Shown here: piece by piece, positions 21,666-32,158 of the stretch
Position numbering within the stretch: the stretch's first letter is position 1
Layout of the letters: each line of letters begins with the position of its first letter
From: Bubalus kerabau
Lineage: Eukaryota; Chordata; Mammalia; Artiodactyla; Bovidae
Length of the DNA stretch: 64,000 nt
Reading direction: 5' to 3'
NCBI RefSeq assembly: GCF_029407905.1
Contig: NC_073629.1
Location: forward strand, 49,398,801 to 49,462,800
Program-made: the position numbers and the translations under genes
The notes under the pieces: model-generated
Told to the model about the DNA's origin: nothing
The model's database searches: none
Seen by the model: only the letters and a program-made list of their open reading frames with translations

Positions 21666-23813
21666 TCCCCAAGACCATCCCCAAGAAAAGAAAGGCAGAA
21701 AGGCAAAAAGGCAGTGTTGTCTGAGGAGGCTCTACAAATAGCTGTGTAAAGAGAGGCGAAAGGCAAAGGATAAAAGGAAGATACACCTATTTCAATGCAG
21801 AGTTCCAAAGAATAGCAAGGAGAGATAAGAAAGCCTTCCTCAGTGATCAGTGCAAAGAAATAGAGGAAAACAATAGAATGGGAAAGACTAGAGATCTGTT
21901 CAAGAAAATTAGAGATACCAAGGGAACATTTCATACAAAGATGGACTCAATAAAGGACAGAAATGGTAGGGACCTAACAGAAGCAGAAGATACTAAGAAG
22001 AGGTGGCAAGAATGCACAGAAGAACTATACAAAAAAGATCATGACCCAGATAATCACGATGGTGTGATCACTCACCTAGAGCCAGACATCCTGGAATGGG
22101 AAGTCAAGCGGGCCTTAGGACGCATCACTATGAACAAAGCTAATGGAGGTGATGGAATTCCATTGGAGCTATTTCAAATCCTGAAAGATGATGCTGTGAA
22201 AGTGCTGCACTCAATATGCCAGCAAATATGGAAAACTCAGCAGTGGCCACAGGACTGGAAAAGGTCAGTTTTCATTCCAATCCCAAAGAAAGGCAATGCC
22301 AAAGAATGACCAAACTACGGCACGATTGCACTCATCTCAAATGCTAGCTAAGTAATGCTCAAAATTCTCCAAGCCAGGCTTCAACAGTACATGAACCATG
22401 AACTTCCAGATGTTCAAGCTGGATCTAGAAAAGGTAGAGCAACCAGAGATCAAATTGCCAACATACATTGGATCATCAAAAAAGTGAGAGTTCAAAAAAA
22501 ACATCTATTTCTACTTTATTGACTATGCCAAAGCCTTTAACTGTGTGGATCACAACAAACTGGAAAATTCTGAAAGAGATGGGAATACCAGACCACCTGA
22601 CCTGCCTCCTGAGAAATTTGTATGCAGGTCAGGAAGCAACAGTTAGAACTGGACATGGAACAACAGACTGGTCCCAAATAGGGAAAAGAGTACATCAAGG
22701 CTGTATATTGTCTTATTAAACTTATATGCAGAGTGCATCATGAGAAATGCTGGACTGGAGGAAGCACAAGCTGGAATCAAGATTGCCAAGAGAAATATCA
22801 ATAACCTCAGATATGCAGATGACAACACCCTTATGGCAGAAAGCAAAGAAGAACTAAAGAGCCTCTTGATGAAAGTGAAAGAGGAGAGTGAAAAAGTTGG
22901 CTTAAAGTTCAACATTCAGGAAACTAAGATCATGGTATCTGGTCCCATCACTTCATGGCAAGTAGATGGGGAAACAATGAAAACAGTGACAGACTTTATT
23001 TGGGGGGGCTCCAAAATCATTGCAAATGGTGACTGCAGCCATGAAATTAAAAGACACTTAGCCCTTGGAAGGAAAGTTATGACTAACCTATATAGCATAT
23101 TCAAAAGCAGAGACATTACTTTGCCAACAAAGGTCCATCTAGTCAAAGCTGTGATTTTTTCAGTGGTCATGTATGGATGTGAGAGTTGGACTGTAAAGAA
23201 AGCTGAGCAGCAAAGAATTGATTCTTTTAAACTGTGGTGTTGGAGAAGACTCTAGAGAGTCCCTTGGACTACAAGGAGATCCAACCAGTCCATCCTAAAG
23301 GAAATCAGTCCTAAATATTCATTGGAAGGACTGATGATGAAGCTGAAACTCCAATACTTTGGCCACCTGACGTGAAGAACTGACACATTTGAAAATAACA
23401 TGAGTGAGTGAGTGAAGTGAGTGAAGTCACTCAGTCATGTCCGACTCTCTGGGACCCCATGGACTGTAGCCTACCAGATTCTTCCATCCATGGGATTTTC
23501 CAGGCAAGAATACTGGAATGGGTTGCCATTTCCTTCTCCAGGAGATCTTCCCGACCCAGGGATTGAACCCCGGTCTCCCGAGACGCTTTACCATCTGAGC
23601 CCCCAGGAAAAGACCATGATGCTGGGAAAATTGAAGGCAGGAGGAGAAGAGGACAACAGAGGATGAGATGGTTGGATGGCATCACCGACTCAATGGACAT
23701 GAGTTTGAGTGAACTCCGGGAGTTGGTGATGGACAGGGAGGCCTAGCGTGCTGCACTCCATGGGGTCGCAAAGAGTCAGACATGACTGAGCAACTGAACT
23801 GAACTGAACTGGA
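21666..23813 (+). mobile_element. BovB LINE (longest copy), with nested SINE
   Basis: About 1.95 kb of BovB without the SINE. Frames: 21878-22309 (fingers region, DITKKRWQECTEELYKK-like stretch) and 22740-23255 (palm end with L-R-Y-A-D-D-N and the thumb region). Motif A is visible in the other frame near 22510 (DYAKAFN, so the second Asp of the usual DYAKAFD is changed). Several frameshifts and stops show it is dead. The insertion site is TGGACCCA at 21658-21665 and 23814-23821. A Bov SINE lies at about 23400-23606. The tail is four GAACT units at about 23793-23811. Confidence 0.95.
23400..23606 (-). mobile_element. Bov-tA type SINE nested in BovB
   Basis: Reverse orientation: 'AAGTCACTCAGTCATGTCCGACTC' to 'ACCATCTGAGCCCCCAGG'. 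A (GTGA)n stretch precedes it at 23401-23425. GAAAATA/GAAAAGA at its ends suggest a short TSD. Confidence 0.9.
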
Positions 23814-24295
23814 TGGACCCAGAGATTACCATACTGAGTGAAGTAAGTCAGACAGAGAAAGACAAATACCATATGACGTTGCTTACAAATGAACTTATTT
23901 ACAAAACAGAAACAGACTCAAAGACTTAGGAAACAAATTTATAGTTATCAGCGGGAAAGATGGAGGGCTGGGGCTGGGGATGGGGGAGGGCAGCAGGGAG
24001 AGATAGATCCAGCGGGGAAGATGGAGGGCCGGGGTTGGGGGTGGGGAAGGGCAGCAGGGAGAGAGAGATTGGGAGTATAGGGTTGACATGCACACAGTGC
24101 CCTTTTGAAAATAAACAGCAAGGACCTACTGTAGAGCACAGGGAACTCTGCTCAATATTCTGTGATAAGCTACCTGGGAAAAGAATTTGAAAAAGAATAG
24201 ATACATATATCACTGAATCCCTTTGCTGTATACCCAAAACTAATACAGCATTGTTAATCAATTATGCTCCATTATAAAATAAAATTTGTTTAAGT
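23814..24295 (+). mobile_element. L1 3' end, right part of the nest
   Basis: 'ACTGAGTGAAGTAAGTCAGACAGAGAAAGACAAATACCATATG' continues the L1 interrupted at 21665. It ends with 'AATACAGCATTGTTAATCAATTATGCTCC' and an A-rich tail. The G-rich 3' UTR has a 61-bp tandem duplication. Confidence 0.9.
23950..24072 (+). repeat. 61-bp tandem duplication, G-rich, two units
   Basis: Unit 1 is 23950-24010, unit 2 is 24011-24072, starting AGCGGG/AGCGGGG and both ending in GCAGCAGGGAGAGA-type sequence. Each unit holds four or more G-tracts (23965-23990 and 24026-24051) that fit a G-quadruplex pattern. Confidence 0.9.
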
Positions 24296-25130
24296 AAAAG
24301 GTCTAAGATTTGATTCAAGATTTGTTGCCAGGGTGGGGAAAGAACTCAGGTTTACAGATGAAACAGGCTTAGCCATACATGATCACTGAATATGGGAACG
24401 GGACAGTGGGTGGACGGGGCTTTATACCCAACCCTCATCATCTTATTCCCTTTACTTTCATATATCTTTGGGCATTTACATAATTAAAAGTTTTAAAAAT
24501 ACAAATCTTGTAGGAAATCTTCAGCTGCTAAAAAAGATAAAACAAGCTAGGTTTTAAAATGAGAACAAGGAAGGAAATTTACAGGTTACCTTTATTTCCT
24601 ATTTCACTCATGAAAAGAAATTCAGCCTGCAAATCTGTTTCCTGAACCAGAATCAGTTTTTCTAACTTAATGTCCTGGGCCTTTCACTATACTGCTATCG
24701 AGGACCGAATGTCACCTTCTTCTTTATCCGTGTAAGGGCTGTGCCCTCTCATTGTTGAGTAAATATTTGAGGTGTTCCCACATCAACCTGACAAGACCTT
24801 CACGGGAGGCTCTGACTGCCACTAAAGGTGTCCCCTTTCTCCAAGGCCACAATCCCTGCCTCCATCCAGCAGACAGCGATAGCACAAGTCACCTCTGTGG
24901 ACTGGGGATATGAAAATTGGTGCAGACCCTCAGGCCTTCGCGCTGCTAAGGGATTGCATCGTGGAGCCAAGGAGAGGCAGCTGTGTGGTGAGAGCCCTGA
25001 GTCGGGCTCTGGCTCCGCCACTGTGCGTGTGTTAATCACGGTTAACTGTAGTATGTCTGTGTTTCCTCACCACACACATAACACAAAGGATTTGGGCAAG
25101 ATCATCCTTGAGATCCCTTCTAACTACAGC
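24296..25130. other. Stretch without a recognised gene
   Basis: 24310-24500 ends in a 'CCTTTACTTTCATATATCTTTGGGCATTTACATAATTAAAAGTTTTAAAAAT' type tail of old repeats. The ORF at 24828-25193 (121 codons) has no recognisable similarity. Confidence 0.4.
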
Positions 25131-25134
25131 GCTG

Positions 25135-25300
25135 CCATTGCAAGAGTAATAACAGCAGCTTCCATGATTTATTACATGCTAGCAACATGCTAGCTCCTGC
25201 ACTAAGCACAGCACACGCAGTGACTCATTTCCTCCTCAGACCCAGGCAACGGAGGCCTCACACTTTGGAGACCCCTCCACTTGCCACCTCCCTCTGTGTG
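25135..25300 (-). mobile_element. MIR SINE
   Basis: 'TTTATTACATGCTAGCAACATGCTAGCTCCTGCACTAAGCAC' then 'GTGACTCATTTCCTCCTCAGACCCAGG' match antisense MIR order. Confidence 0.6.
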
Positions 25301-25554
25301 TGAGGCCAGAAGGGTGTGATCACCTGAGCTCACTCTCCCTTCTGAACCAGCTCTGGCAGCGAAGGACCCCAGAATTCCCTGCCTCAGTGGCCCAGGGCTG
25401 CTCCTAGGAGTTGCAGGGTTCTCTTCCTGAGATATGCCCTCCCAGGGTGGGTTCCAGTGGGGAAGAGTGTGGAAGGTTAGGCCCTGCAGGCTGGGGGCAG
25501 GACACAATGCACAAAACTCTTCAGTGGAACCAGGTAGAAAGAGAAGGACAGGGA
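25301..25554. other. Gap without recognised feature
   Basis: GC-richer sequence; short ORFs only. Confidence 0.4.
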
Positions 25555-25555
25555 C

Positions 25556-25672
25556 TACTGTAGCCAGGGGTTAAGACGCACTTCCAATGCAGGAAGTACA
25601 GGTTAGATCCTTGGTCAAGAAACTAAGATCCCACATTCCACACCGTGTGGCAAAAAAAAAAAAAAGCTTTAA
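25556..25672 (+). mobile_element. CHR-type SINE fragment
   Basis: 'GCACTTCCAATGCAGGAAGTACAGGTTAGATCCTTGGTCAAGAAACTAAGATCCCACATTCC' followed by a pure A run of 13. Confidence 0.85.
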
Positions 25673-25744
25673 AAAGGAGAGAGTGAAGGACAATGGCAAA
25701 GGTGGATGTTTAAGCTCTTGGCTAGGCTTCTGGCAATGTTAGGG

Positions 25745-25875
25745 GTGGGAATAAAGAGATTAGTATTATTGTTACCATCTTGATTTTACAGAGGATGAAA
25801 CTGAGACACAAAAAGCTTGAGTCACTTGCCTGAGGTCACACAGCTGGTTAGCAGTGGAGCCAGGGTTCCTACTGT
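25745..25875 (-). mobile_element. MIR SINE
   Basis: 'GATTTTACAGAGGATGAAACTGAGACAC' and 'CACTTGCCTGAGGTCACACAGCTGGTTAGCAGTGGAGCC'. Confidence 0.85.
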
Positions 25876-26565
25876 TGTCCTCCTGATGCCATGCTCTCCC
25901 CTTTCGTGCTGCCATCCAGCAAAACCCGCAGACCCTGCAGATCCCTAGGGCCCTCTTGAGACACAGGAAAGAGACCAAAAAGCTGTGTTCCACCAGATGA
26001 GTTGCTTTTCTACCCCCAACTACATTTCTAGTGCCAAGTGAGAATGTGGCAGACAGCGGTGGTAAGCCAAGCCTCATCCAAAAAAAAAAATTACCATGGG
26101 AAGCTGATTCAACAGAAAAATATTTGATACAAGAGTGTGACAGTTAATCCTAGGATTTCACTTTTTGTTCTGAACTCCTGACCCACAGCTGCTAGACCAA
26201 CCACGGAACATCAAGAAGGTACCTTAACTAGATTTTAACCCTGTTAAACAAGTGTTTGGCCAATCAAATAAGCAGGTCTTTGTTGATTTCCTTTCAACTC
26301 TAAAACCAGGAAATTACTTCTAATATGTTAAGACCCCCACCTTCCCTCCAAGGACATCCTAAGGCACAGAAATAAAATCTAACCAAACATACTTTCAATG
26401 ACTATTCATCATGGAACATCCAGAAAATTATAGGTAATTTGAAAAAAAGCAAATTTCCGAACAAAGCTATAAAAATATTCCTATGGTATTTTTAGAAGGC
26501 ATAATTTGATGTATTTAATGCCAAATGCTCTAATTAGTAATGTCTTGGATATTAAGCACAAATAT
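25876..26565. other. Stretch without a recognised gene or repeat
   Basis: AT-rich; nothing supported. Confidence 0.45.
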
Positions 26566-26569
26566 ATAA

Positions 26570-26725
26570 GGTTGGTATTAATAATAGTAACTAACAATAT
26601 TGAGTGTTTATTATGTGCCAAGCATAATCCTTCATTTTTTATACGTTCACTCACTTGATCTTTATTATATCTTCACAGATGAGAAAACTGAAATATAGAG
26701 AGAACGGCAAGCTTAGATTGAGATT
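26570..26725 (-). mobile_element. MIR SINE
   Basis: 'TTGAGTGTTTATTATGTGCCAAGCATAATCC' and 'CACAGATGAGAAAACTGAAATATAGAG'. Confidence 0.75.
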
Positions 26726-26780
26726 ATACATAAATGGATTTATTAATGTAGCATTTATAATAGAAGAAAGTTGGAGACAC

Positions 26781-26915
26781 TATTTTTTTTAACTTTTAAT
26801 TTTTTAGCCATACCATATGGCATGTGGGATCTTAGTTCCCCAAGCAAGGATTGAAACCATGACTCCTGGAGTGGAAGCATGGAGTCTTAACCACCAGACC
26901 ACCATGGAGGTTCCC
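26781..26915 (-). mobile_element. CHR-type SINE
   Basis: Reverse: 'TAGCCATACCATATGGCATGTGGGATCTTAGTTCCCC' ... 'GAGTCTTAACCACCAGACCACCATGGAGGTTCCC'. Confidence 0.9.
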
Positions 26916-27159
26916 AGAAACAATCTAATTGGAAAAATGTAAAAATTAGTAAATTATGATATGTCCAGATAATGGACTATTTGTGCAGTCATTAAACATC
27001 TCTTCTTTGAAGAATATTTAATGGCATAGGAAAATGCTTGAAATGCTTTATTAAGTAATTTTTTAAATGATGCAAATAAATATATATTGTGAGCACAATT
27101 TGAAAATCTATGTAAATAAATGTAAAGTTTAAGAAGGGATAGAAACATATAAGAGTTTT

Positions 27160-27430
27160 AAAATGGCTATCTCTTTTTTTTTTTTTTAATTTTATTTTAT
27201 TTTTAAACTTTACATAACTGTATTAGATTTGCCAAATATCAAAATGAATCCGCCACAGGTATACATGTGTTCCCCATCCTGAACCCTCCTCCCTCCTCCC
27301 TCCCCATTCCATCCCTCTGGGTCGTCCCAGTGCACCAGCCCCAAGCATCCAGTATCGTGCATCGAACCTGGACTGGCATCTCATTTCATACATGACATTT
27401 TACATGTTTCAATGTAAAATGGCTATCTCT
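27160..27430 (-). mobile_element. Very short recent L1 3' end with 15-bp TSD
   Basis: Body 27175-27415 (241 bp): poly-T, then the reverse of the young L1 3' UTR ('ATTTGCCAAATATCAAAATGAATCCGCC', 'GGTCGTCCCAGTGCACCAGCCCCAAG'). TSD AAAATGGCTATCTCT at 27160-27174 and 27416-27430 is perfect. Same subfamily as the copies at 15667 and 59080. Confidence 0.95.
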
Positions 27431-27638
27431 GAGTTAAGGAATTATGTATGAAGTTCATTCTATAATTTTTAAAACTCTATATTGACTATGTATTACATAA
27501 TAAAAGAAAATAAGATTTTTAAAAAATGACTGAACTCCTGTGAATCATTAATTCAGGTAGTAGAAAAAAGGGAAACATAATTTCTTCTAAGAAATATCAT
27601 ACCAGTACTGTAACAAATTATAATAGAAATAATTACTT

Positions 27639-27794
27639 AATAAACATGTGTCTAGGGAATCCCCTGGCAGTCCAGCGGTTCAGACTCCCAAGATTTCACT
27701 GCCAAGGGCTCGGGTTCAATCCCTGGTTGGGGAACTAATATCCTGCAAGCTGAGCAGCATGGCCAAAGAAAAACCTGCAATAAACATGTGTCTA
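27639..27794 (+). mobile_element. CHR-type SINE with 16-bp TSD
   Basis: Body 27655-27778, TSD AATAAACATGTGTCTA at 27639-27654 and 27779-27794, perfect. Confidence 0.95.
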
Positions 27795-27965
27795 ATACTT
27801 ACTGTTTTATGTACAACTTTCACAGCATCTCACTTGATCCCTGCAAAGACACTGAGAGGTAAATAGTCTTGGCTCTGATTTAATAAAGCTCAGAGAGGCT
27901 GTGCCTTTTCCAAGCCTCCACAAGATGGTACATGGTCATGCCAGGTCTGAAATCTTTGGACACTC
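27795..27965 (-). mobile_element. MIR SINE
   Basis: 'CAGCATCTCACTTGATCCCTGCAAAGAC' and 'TAATAAAGCTCAGAGAGGCTGTGCC' are antisense MIR. The preceding TSD falls within or beside it. Confidence 0.65.
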
Positions 27966-28159
27966 AATCACAGTGCAGCATCTGTGAACACAGGCCCAGT
28001 GTGTGGGCAGAGCCAGAAATAGGTTGTACTAACCACGTTCTAATTTCTTTACCATAAAATTGAATAAGTATGGCAGCAGAATGGTAGCAGATGAAGAGAG
28101 CCTCACACCAGTTCATGGGAGGGCCTGTTCACGGCCTTTTCATGGCCAGTTCATGGAAG

Positions 28160-28265
28160 GCAGGAATCAATAGATCTGAGTTCAGATCTTATCATTAGTT
28201 AGGTCTGTGGCCAAATCTTTTTACCTCTCTGGGTCCCTTTTTATTCATCTAGATACCTCATAAAT
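28160..28265 (+). mobile_element. MIR SINE
   Basis: 'GAGTTCAGATCTTATCATTAGTTAGGTCTGTGGCCAAATC' and 'TTACCTCTCTGGGTCCC' match sense MIR. Confidence 0.7.
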
Positions 28266-28584
28266 GTAATGGGATTTCCTGGGCCCAGGGACTGTCTTGG
28301 CGACCAGGGGCTACACTGTCACCTGCCAAACACCCAAAATATGATTCCAAAGGCTTTGAATGGCAGTGGTGATTTCCACGGGCAATAAGGGGGAGGCAGG
28401 TTGCATCACACATCACTAGCAAAACATCTTTACAGTTTCCTTTGAACACCTTTTTCCTCCAATTCCCTCTTCCTCTACCAGCTGCGCAAATTCTCTTTTT
28501 ATGTTTCCTTTTTCCTTTAAAATACATACACAACTCTTTGCCCATTCCTTTCTCAGGCCACGCTCTTCAAGATTTCTCCCTATA
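28266..28584. other. Gap without recognised feature
   Basis: Nothing supported. Confidence 0.4.
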
Positions 28585-28690
28585 CCAGTCTATTCTCATT
28601 CATTCAACAAATATTTATTACATACCTACTACTTCCTAGGACTGTTCTTGCTGCTGGAGGAGACAGCAGCAGACTTTACATTCTATCACT
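28585..28690 (-). mobile_element. L2-like fragment
   Basis: 'CATTCATTCAACAAATATTTATTACATACC' is the antisense L2 3' end. Confidence 0.6.
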
Positions 28691-28798
28691 TTATTAGATG
28701 GAGTAATCTAACCTGGTCATAGCTTCTTAAATTGCATCCAGCCAAAGGCAGCTAGTAGGGGAATAAGAGTATTTAATTATTCAGTACTAATGCTTTTT

Positions 28799-30165
28799 TG
28801 GAAAACTCAGCAGTGGCCACAGGACTGGAAAAGGTCAGTTTTCATTCCAATCCCAAAGAAAGGCAATGCCAAAGAATGCTCAAACTACCGCACAATTGCA
28901 CTCATCTCACACCTAGGAAAGTAATGCTCAAAATTCTCCAAGCCAGGCCTCAGCAATATGTGAACCGTGAACTTCCTGATGTTCAAGCTGGTTTTAGAAA
29001 AGGCAGAGGAACCAGAGATCAAATTGCCAACGTCCGCTGGATCATGGAAAAAGCAAGAGAGTTCCAGAAAAACATGTATTTCTGCTTTATTGACTATGCC
29101 AAAGCCTTTGACTGTGTGGATCACCATAAACTGTGGAAAATTCTTCAAGAGATGGGAAAACCAGACCACCTGATCTGCCTTTTGAGAAATTTGTATGCAG
29201 GTCAGGAAGCAACAGTTAGAACTGGACATGGAACAACAGACTGGTTCCAAATAGGAAAAGGAGTACGTCAAGGCTGTATATTGTCACCCTGTTTATTTAA
29301 CTTATATGCAGAGTACATCACAAGAAACACTGGACTGGAAGAAACACAAGCTGGAATCAAGATTGCTGGGAGAAATATCAATAACCTCAAATATGCAGAT
29401 GACAACACCCTTATGGCAGAAAGTGAAGAGGATCTAAAAAGCCTCTTGATGAAAGTGAAAGCAGAGAGTGAAAAAGTTGGCTTAAAGCTCAACATTCAGC
29501 AAATGAAGATCATGGCATCTGGTCCCATCACTTCATGGGAAATAGATGGGGAAACAGTGTCAGACTTTATTTTTTTGGGCTCCAAAATCACTGCAGATGG
29601 TGACTGCAGCCATGAAATTAAAAGACCCTTATTCCTTGGAAGAAAAGTTATGACCAACCTAGATAGCATATTCAAAAGCAGAGACATTACTTTGCCAACA
29701 AAAGTCCATCTAGTCAAGGCTATGGTTTTTCCAGTAGTCACGTATGGATGTGAGAGTTGGACTGTGAAGAAAGCTGAGTGCCGAAGAATTGATGCTTTTG
29801 AACTGTGGTGTTGGAGAAGACTCTTGAGAGTCCCTTGGACTGCAAGGAGATCCAACCAGTCTATTCTGAAGGAGATCAGCCCTGGGATTTCTTTGGAAGG
29901 AATGATGCTGAAGCTGAAACTCCAGTACTTTGGCCACCTCATGTGAAGAGTTGACTCATTGGAAAAGACTCTGATGCTGGGAGGGATTGGGGGCAAGAGG
30001 AGAAGGGGACGACAGAGGATGAGATGGCTGGATGGCATCACTGACTCGATGGACGTAAGTCTGAGTGAACTCTGGGAGTTGGTGATGGACAGGGAGGCCT
30101 GGCGTGCTGTGATTCATGGGGTCACCAAGAGTTGGACACGACTGAGCGACTGAACTGAACTGAAT
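28799..30165 (+). mobile_element. BovB LINE with the best-preserved reverse-transcriptase frame
   Basis: Encodes the palm and thumb of an RTE-type reverse transcriptase. In the 382-codon frame ending at 29946, motif A (FIDYAKAFD) is at residues 97-105, motif B (RQGCILSP) at 157-164 and motif C (YADD, catalytic Asp pair) at 199-202. The frame opens at a TTG, so it is not a true start. The first 40 codons are out of frame because one base is missing near 28912 compared with other copies. The stop at 29944-29946 is a CGA-to-TGA type change, after which the frame resumes (29959-30153). The tail is GAACT units followed by T-rich host sequence. Confidence 0.95.
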
Positions 30166-30289
30166 GTTTTTTTTAAACTGTTAACATATAAAATGAGAAA
30201 TGAGTACTTCTTGTTCTCAAAGGACTTCCAACTCAAGTTTTAAAAAGAACTCTATGATTCCGTGAAATTAATTTCATAGCAGTGTCTCC

Positions 30290-30490
30290 TTCAGAGACAC
30301 TGGTAATTATAACAAGAATGTATTAGGTACTCACAGTGCCCCAACACTAATTACCTGACCATTGAACCCTCACAACCATGAACTATAGCTACTATTATTC
30401 CACTTTCCTTGATAGAGAAACCAAGGGACATTTGGTGACTCACCTGAAGCCAAACAGCCACTGGGCAGCAGCTTGAGGATTCAGACCCAG
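30290..30490 (-). mobile_element. MIR SINE
   Basis: 'CCATTGAACCCTCACAACCATGAACTATAGC' and 'CACCTGAAGCCAAACAGCCACTGGGCAGCAGC' follow antisense MIR. Confidence 0.6.
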
Positions 30491-30639
30491 ACGAGCTTGA
30501 CTTGAGACGCTGTGCTTTTTGCCTCTGTGCTCACTGCACCATCTCATCCCATCTCATCTTCTCTTACCCAAAGTGTGGTTTTGTTGGGAATATTAATGTT
30601 CAAAAATCTATTTTTCTTTTCCATTTTTGCCATGTTTTC

Positions 30640-30940
30640 TGTCCTAGTCCATTTGAGCAACTATGAAAAAAATAAATACTGGAGACTGGGTGGCTTATAA
30701 ACAACATACACTTATTTCTCACATTTCAGGAGGTTGGGAACTTCAGGATCAAGAAGCCTTGGAGATATGGCATCTGATGTGAGCTATTTCCTGGTTTACA
30801 GGCAGCCGTGTTCTGGATATAAGCTCAGGTAACAGAAAGGGTAAAAGAGGTCTCTGGGGTGTCCTTTATAAGGGCACTCATCCTATTCACAGAGGCTCCA
30901 GCCTTATGACTTAGTCACTTCTCTAAGGCCCTTTCTAGCT
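30640..30940 (-). mobile_element. MaLR-type LTR (ERVL-MaLR)
   Basis: 'GTCCTAGTCCATTTGAGC', 'ACTGGAGACTGGGTGGCTTATAAACAACATACACTTATTTCTCACATTTCAGGAGG', 'CTTTATAAGGGCACTCATCCTATTCACAGAGGCTCCAGCC' and 'CTTAGTCACTTCTCTAAGGCCC' are the antisense order of a MaLR LTR. No internal retroviral sequence is seen. Confidence 0.8.
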
Positions 30941-31073
30941 GGAAAAAGTTTATTCAGGATGCTGGCTGTAGAAATAACTTTTCTGCTTCTCAATGTGCTT
31001 CCAAGTGATGGGCTTAATAAAGCCATTTCAGGCCCCTATAGTGGAGTCTCTTATCTTTCTCTTTGGTTTTCTC

Positions 31074-32158
31074 TTTCAGTTCAGTTCAGTTGCTTAGTCG
31101 CGTCTGACTCTTTGTAATCCCATGAACCACAGCACACCAGGCCTCCCTGTCCATCACCAACTGCTGGAGTCCACCCAAACCCATGTCCATTGAGTTGGTG
31201 ATGCCATCCAACCATCTCATCCTCTGTTGTCCCCTTCTCCTCCTGCCTTCGATCTTTACCAGCATCAGGGTCTTTTCAAATGAGTCATCTCTTCGCATCA
31301 GGTGCCCAAAGTATTGGAGTTTCAGCTTCAACATCAGTCCTTCCAGTGAACACCCAGGACTGATCTCCTTTAGGATGGACTAGTTGGATCTCCTTGCAGT
31401 CCAAGGGACTCTCAAGAGTCTTCTCCAACACCACAGTTACAAAGCATCAATTCTTCGGCACTCAGCTTTCTTTATAGTCCAACTCTCACATCCATACATG
31501 ACTACTGGAAAAACCATAGCCTTGACTAGACAGATTTTGATGACAAAGTAATGTCTCTGCTTTTTAATATGCTATCTAGGTTGGTCATAACTTCCTTCCA
31601 AGGAGTAAGCGTCTTTTAATTTCATGGCTGCAGTCACCATCTGCGGGGATTTTGGAGCCCCAAAAAATAAAATCTGCCACTGTTTCCACTGTTTCCCCAT
31701 CTATTTGCCATGAAGTGATGGGACCGGATGCCATGATCTTAGTTTTCTGAACGTTGAGCTTTAAGCCAACTTTTTCACTTTCGTTTTTCACTTTCATCAA
31801 GAGGCTCTTTAGTTCTTTGCTTTCTGCCATAAGGGTGGTGTCATCTGCATATCTGAGGTTATTGATATTTCTCCCAGCAATCTTGATTCCAGCTTGTGCT
31901 TCCTCCAGGCCTCCAGTGTTTCTCATGATGTACTCTGCATATAAGTTAAATAAGCAGGGTGACAGTATACAGCCTTGACGTACTCCTTTCCCTATTCGGA
32001 ACCAGTCTGTTGTTCCATGTCCAGTTCTAACTGTTGCTTCCTGACCTGCATACAAATTTCTCAAGAGGCAGGTCAGGTGGTCTGGTATTCCCATCTCTTG
32101 AAGAATTTTTCACAGTTTGTTGTGATCCACACAGTCAAAGGCTTTGGTATAGTCAATG
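31074..32158 (-). mobile_element. BovB LINE, reverse orientation
   Basis: Starts on the + strand with GTTCAGTTCAGT repeats (complement of GAACT) and ends at 'TTGGTATAGTCAATG', where the RT sequence is cut before motif A. On the minus strand 31585-32094 is open (motif B RQGCILSP and motif C YADD present). Its 3' end faces the 3' end of the copy at 28799-30165. Confidence 0.95.

Larger units (their letters stand above)
26740..27520 (+). mobile_element. Old L1-type 3' region split by two younger insertions
   Basis: The pieces 26740-26780, 26916-27159 and 27431-27520 read as one old L1M-like 3' region ('AATTATGATATGTCCAGATAATGGACTATTTGTGCAGTC'). It is interrupted by a CHR SINE and by a very short L1. 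Confidence 0.5.

Noticed and set aside
23926..24261. Proline-rich minus-strand frames (SPCCPPP-type)
   Set aside because: Produced by the G-rich tandem duplication in the L1 3' UTR read in antisense.
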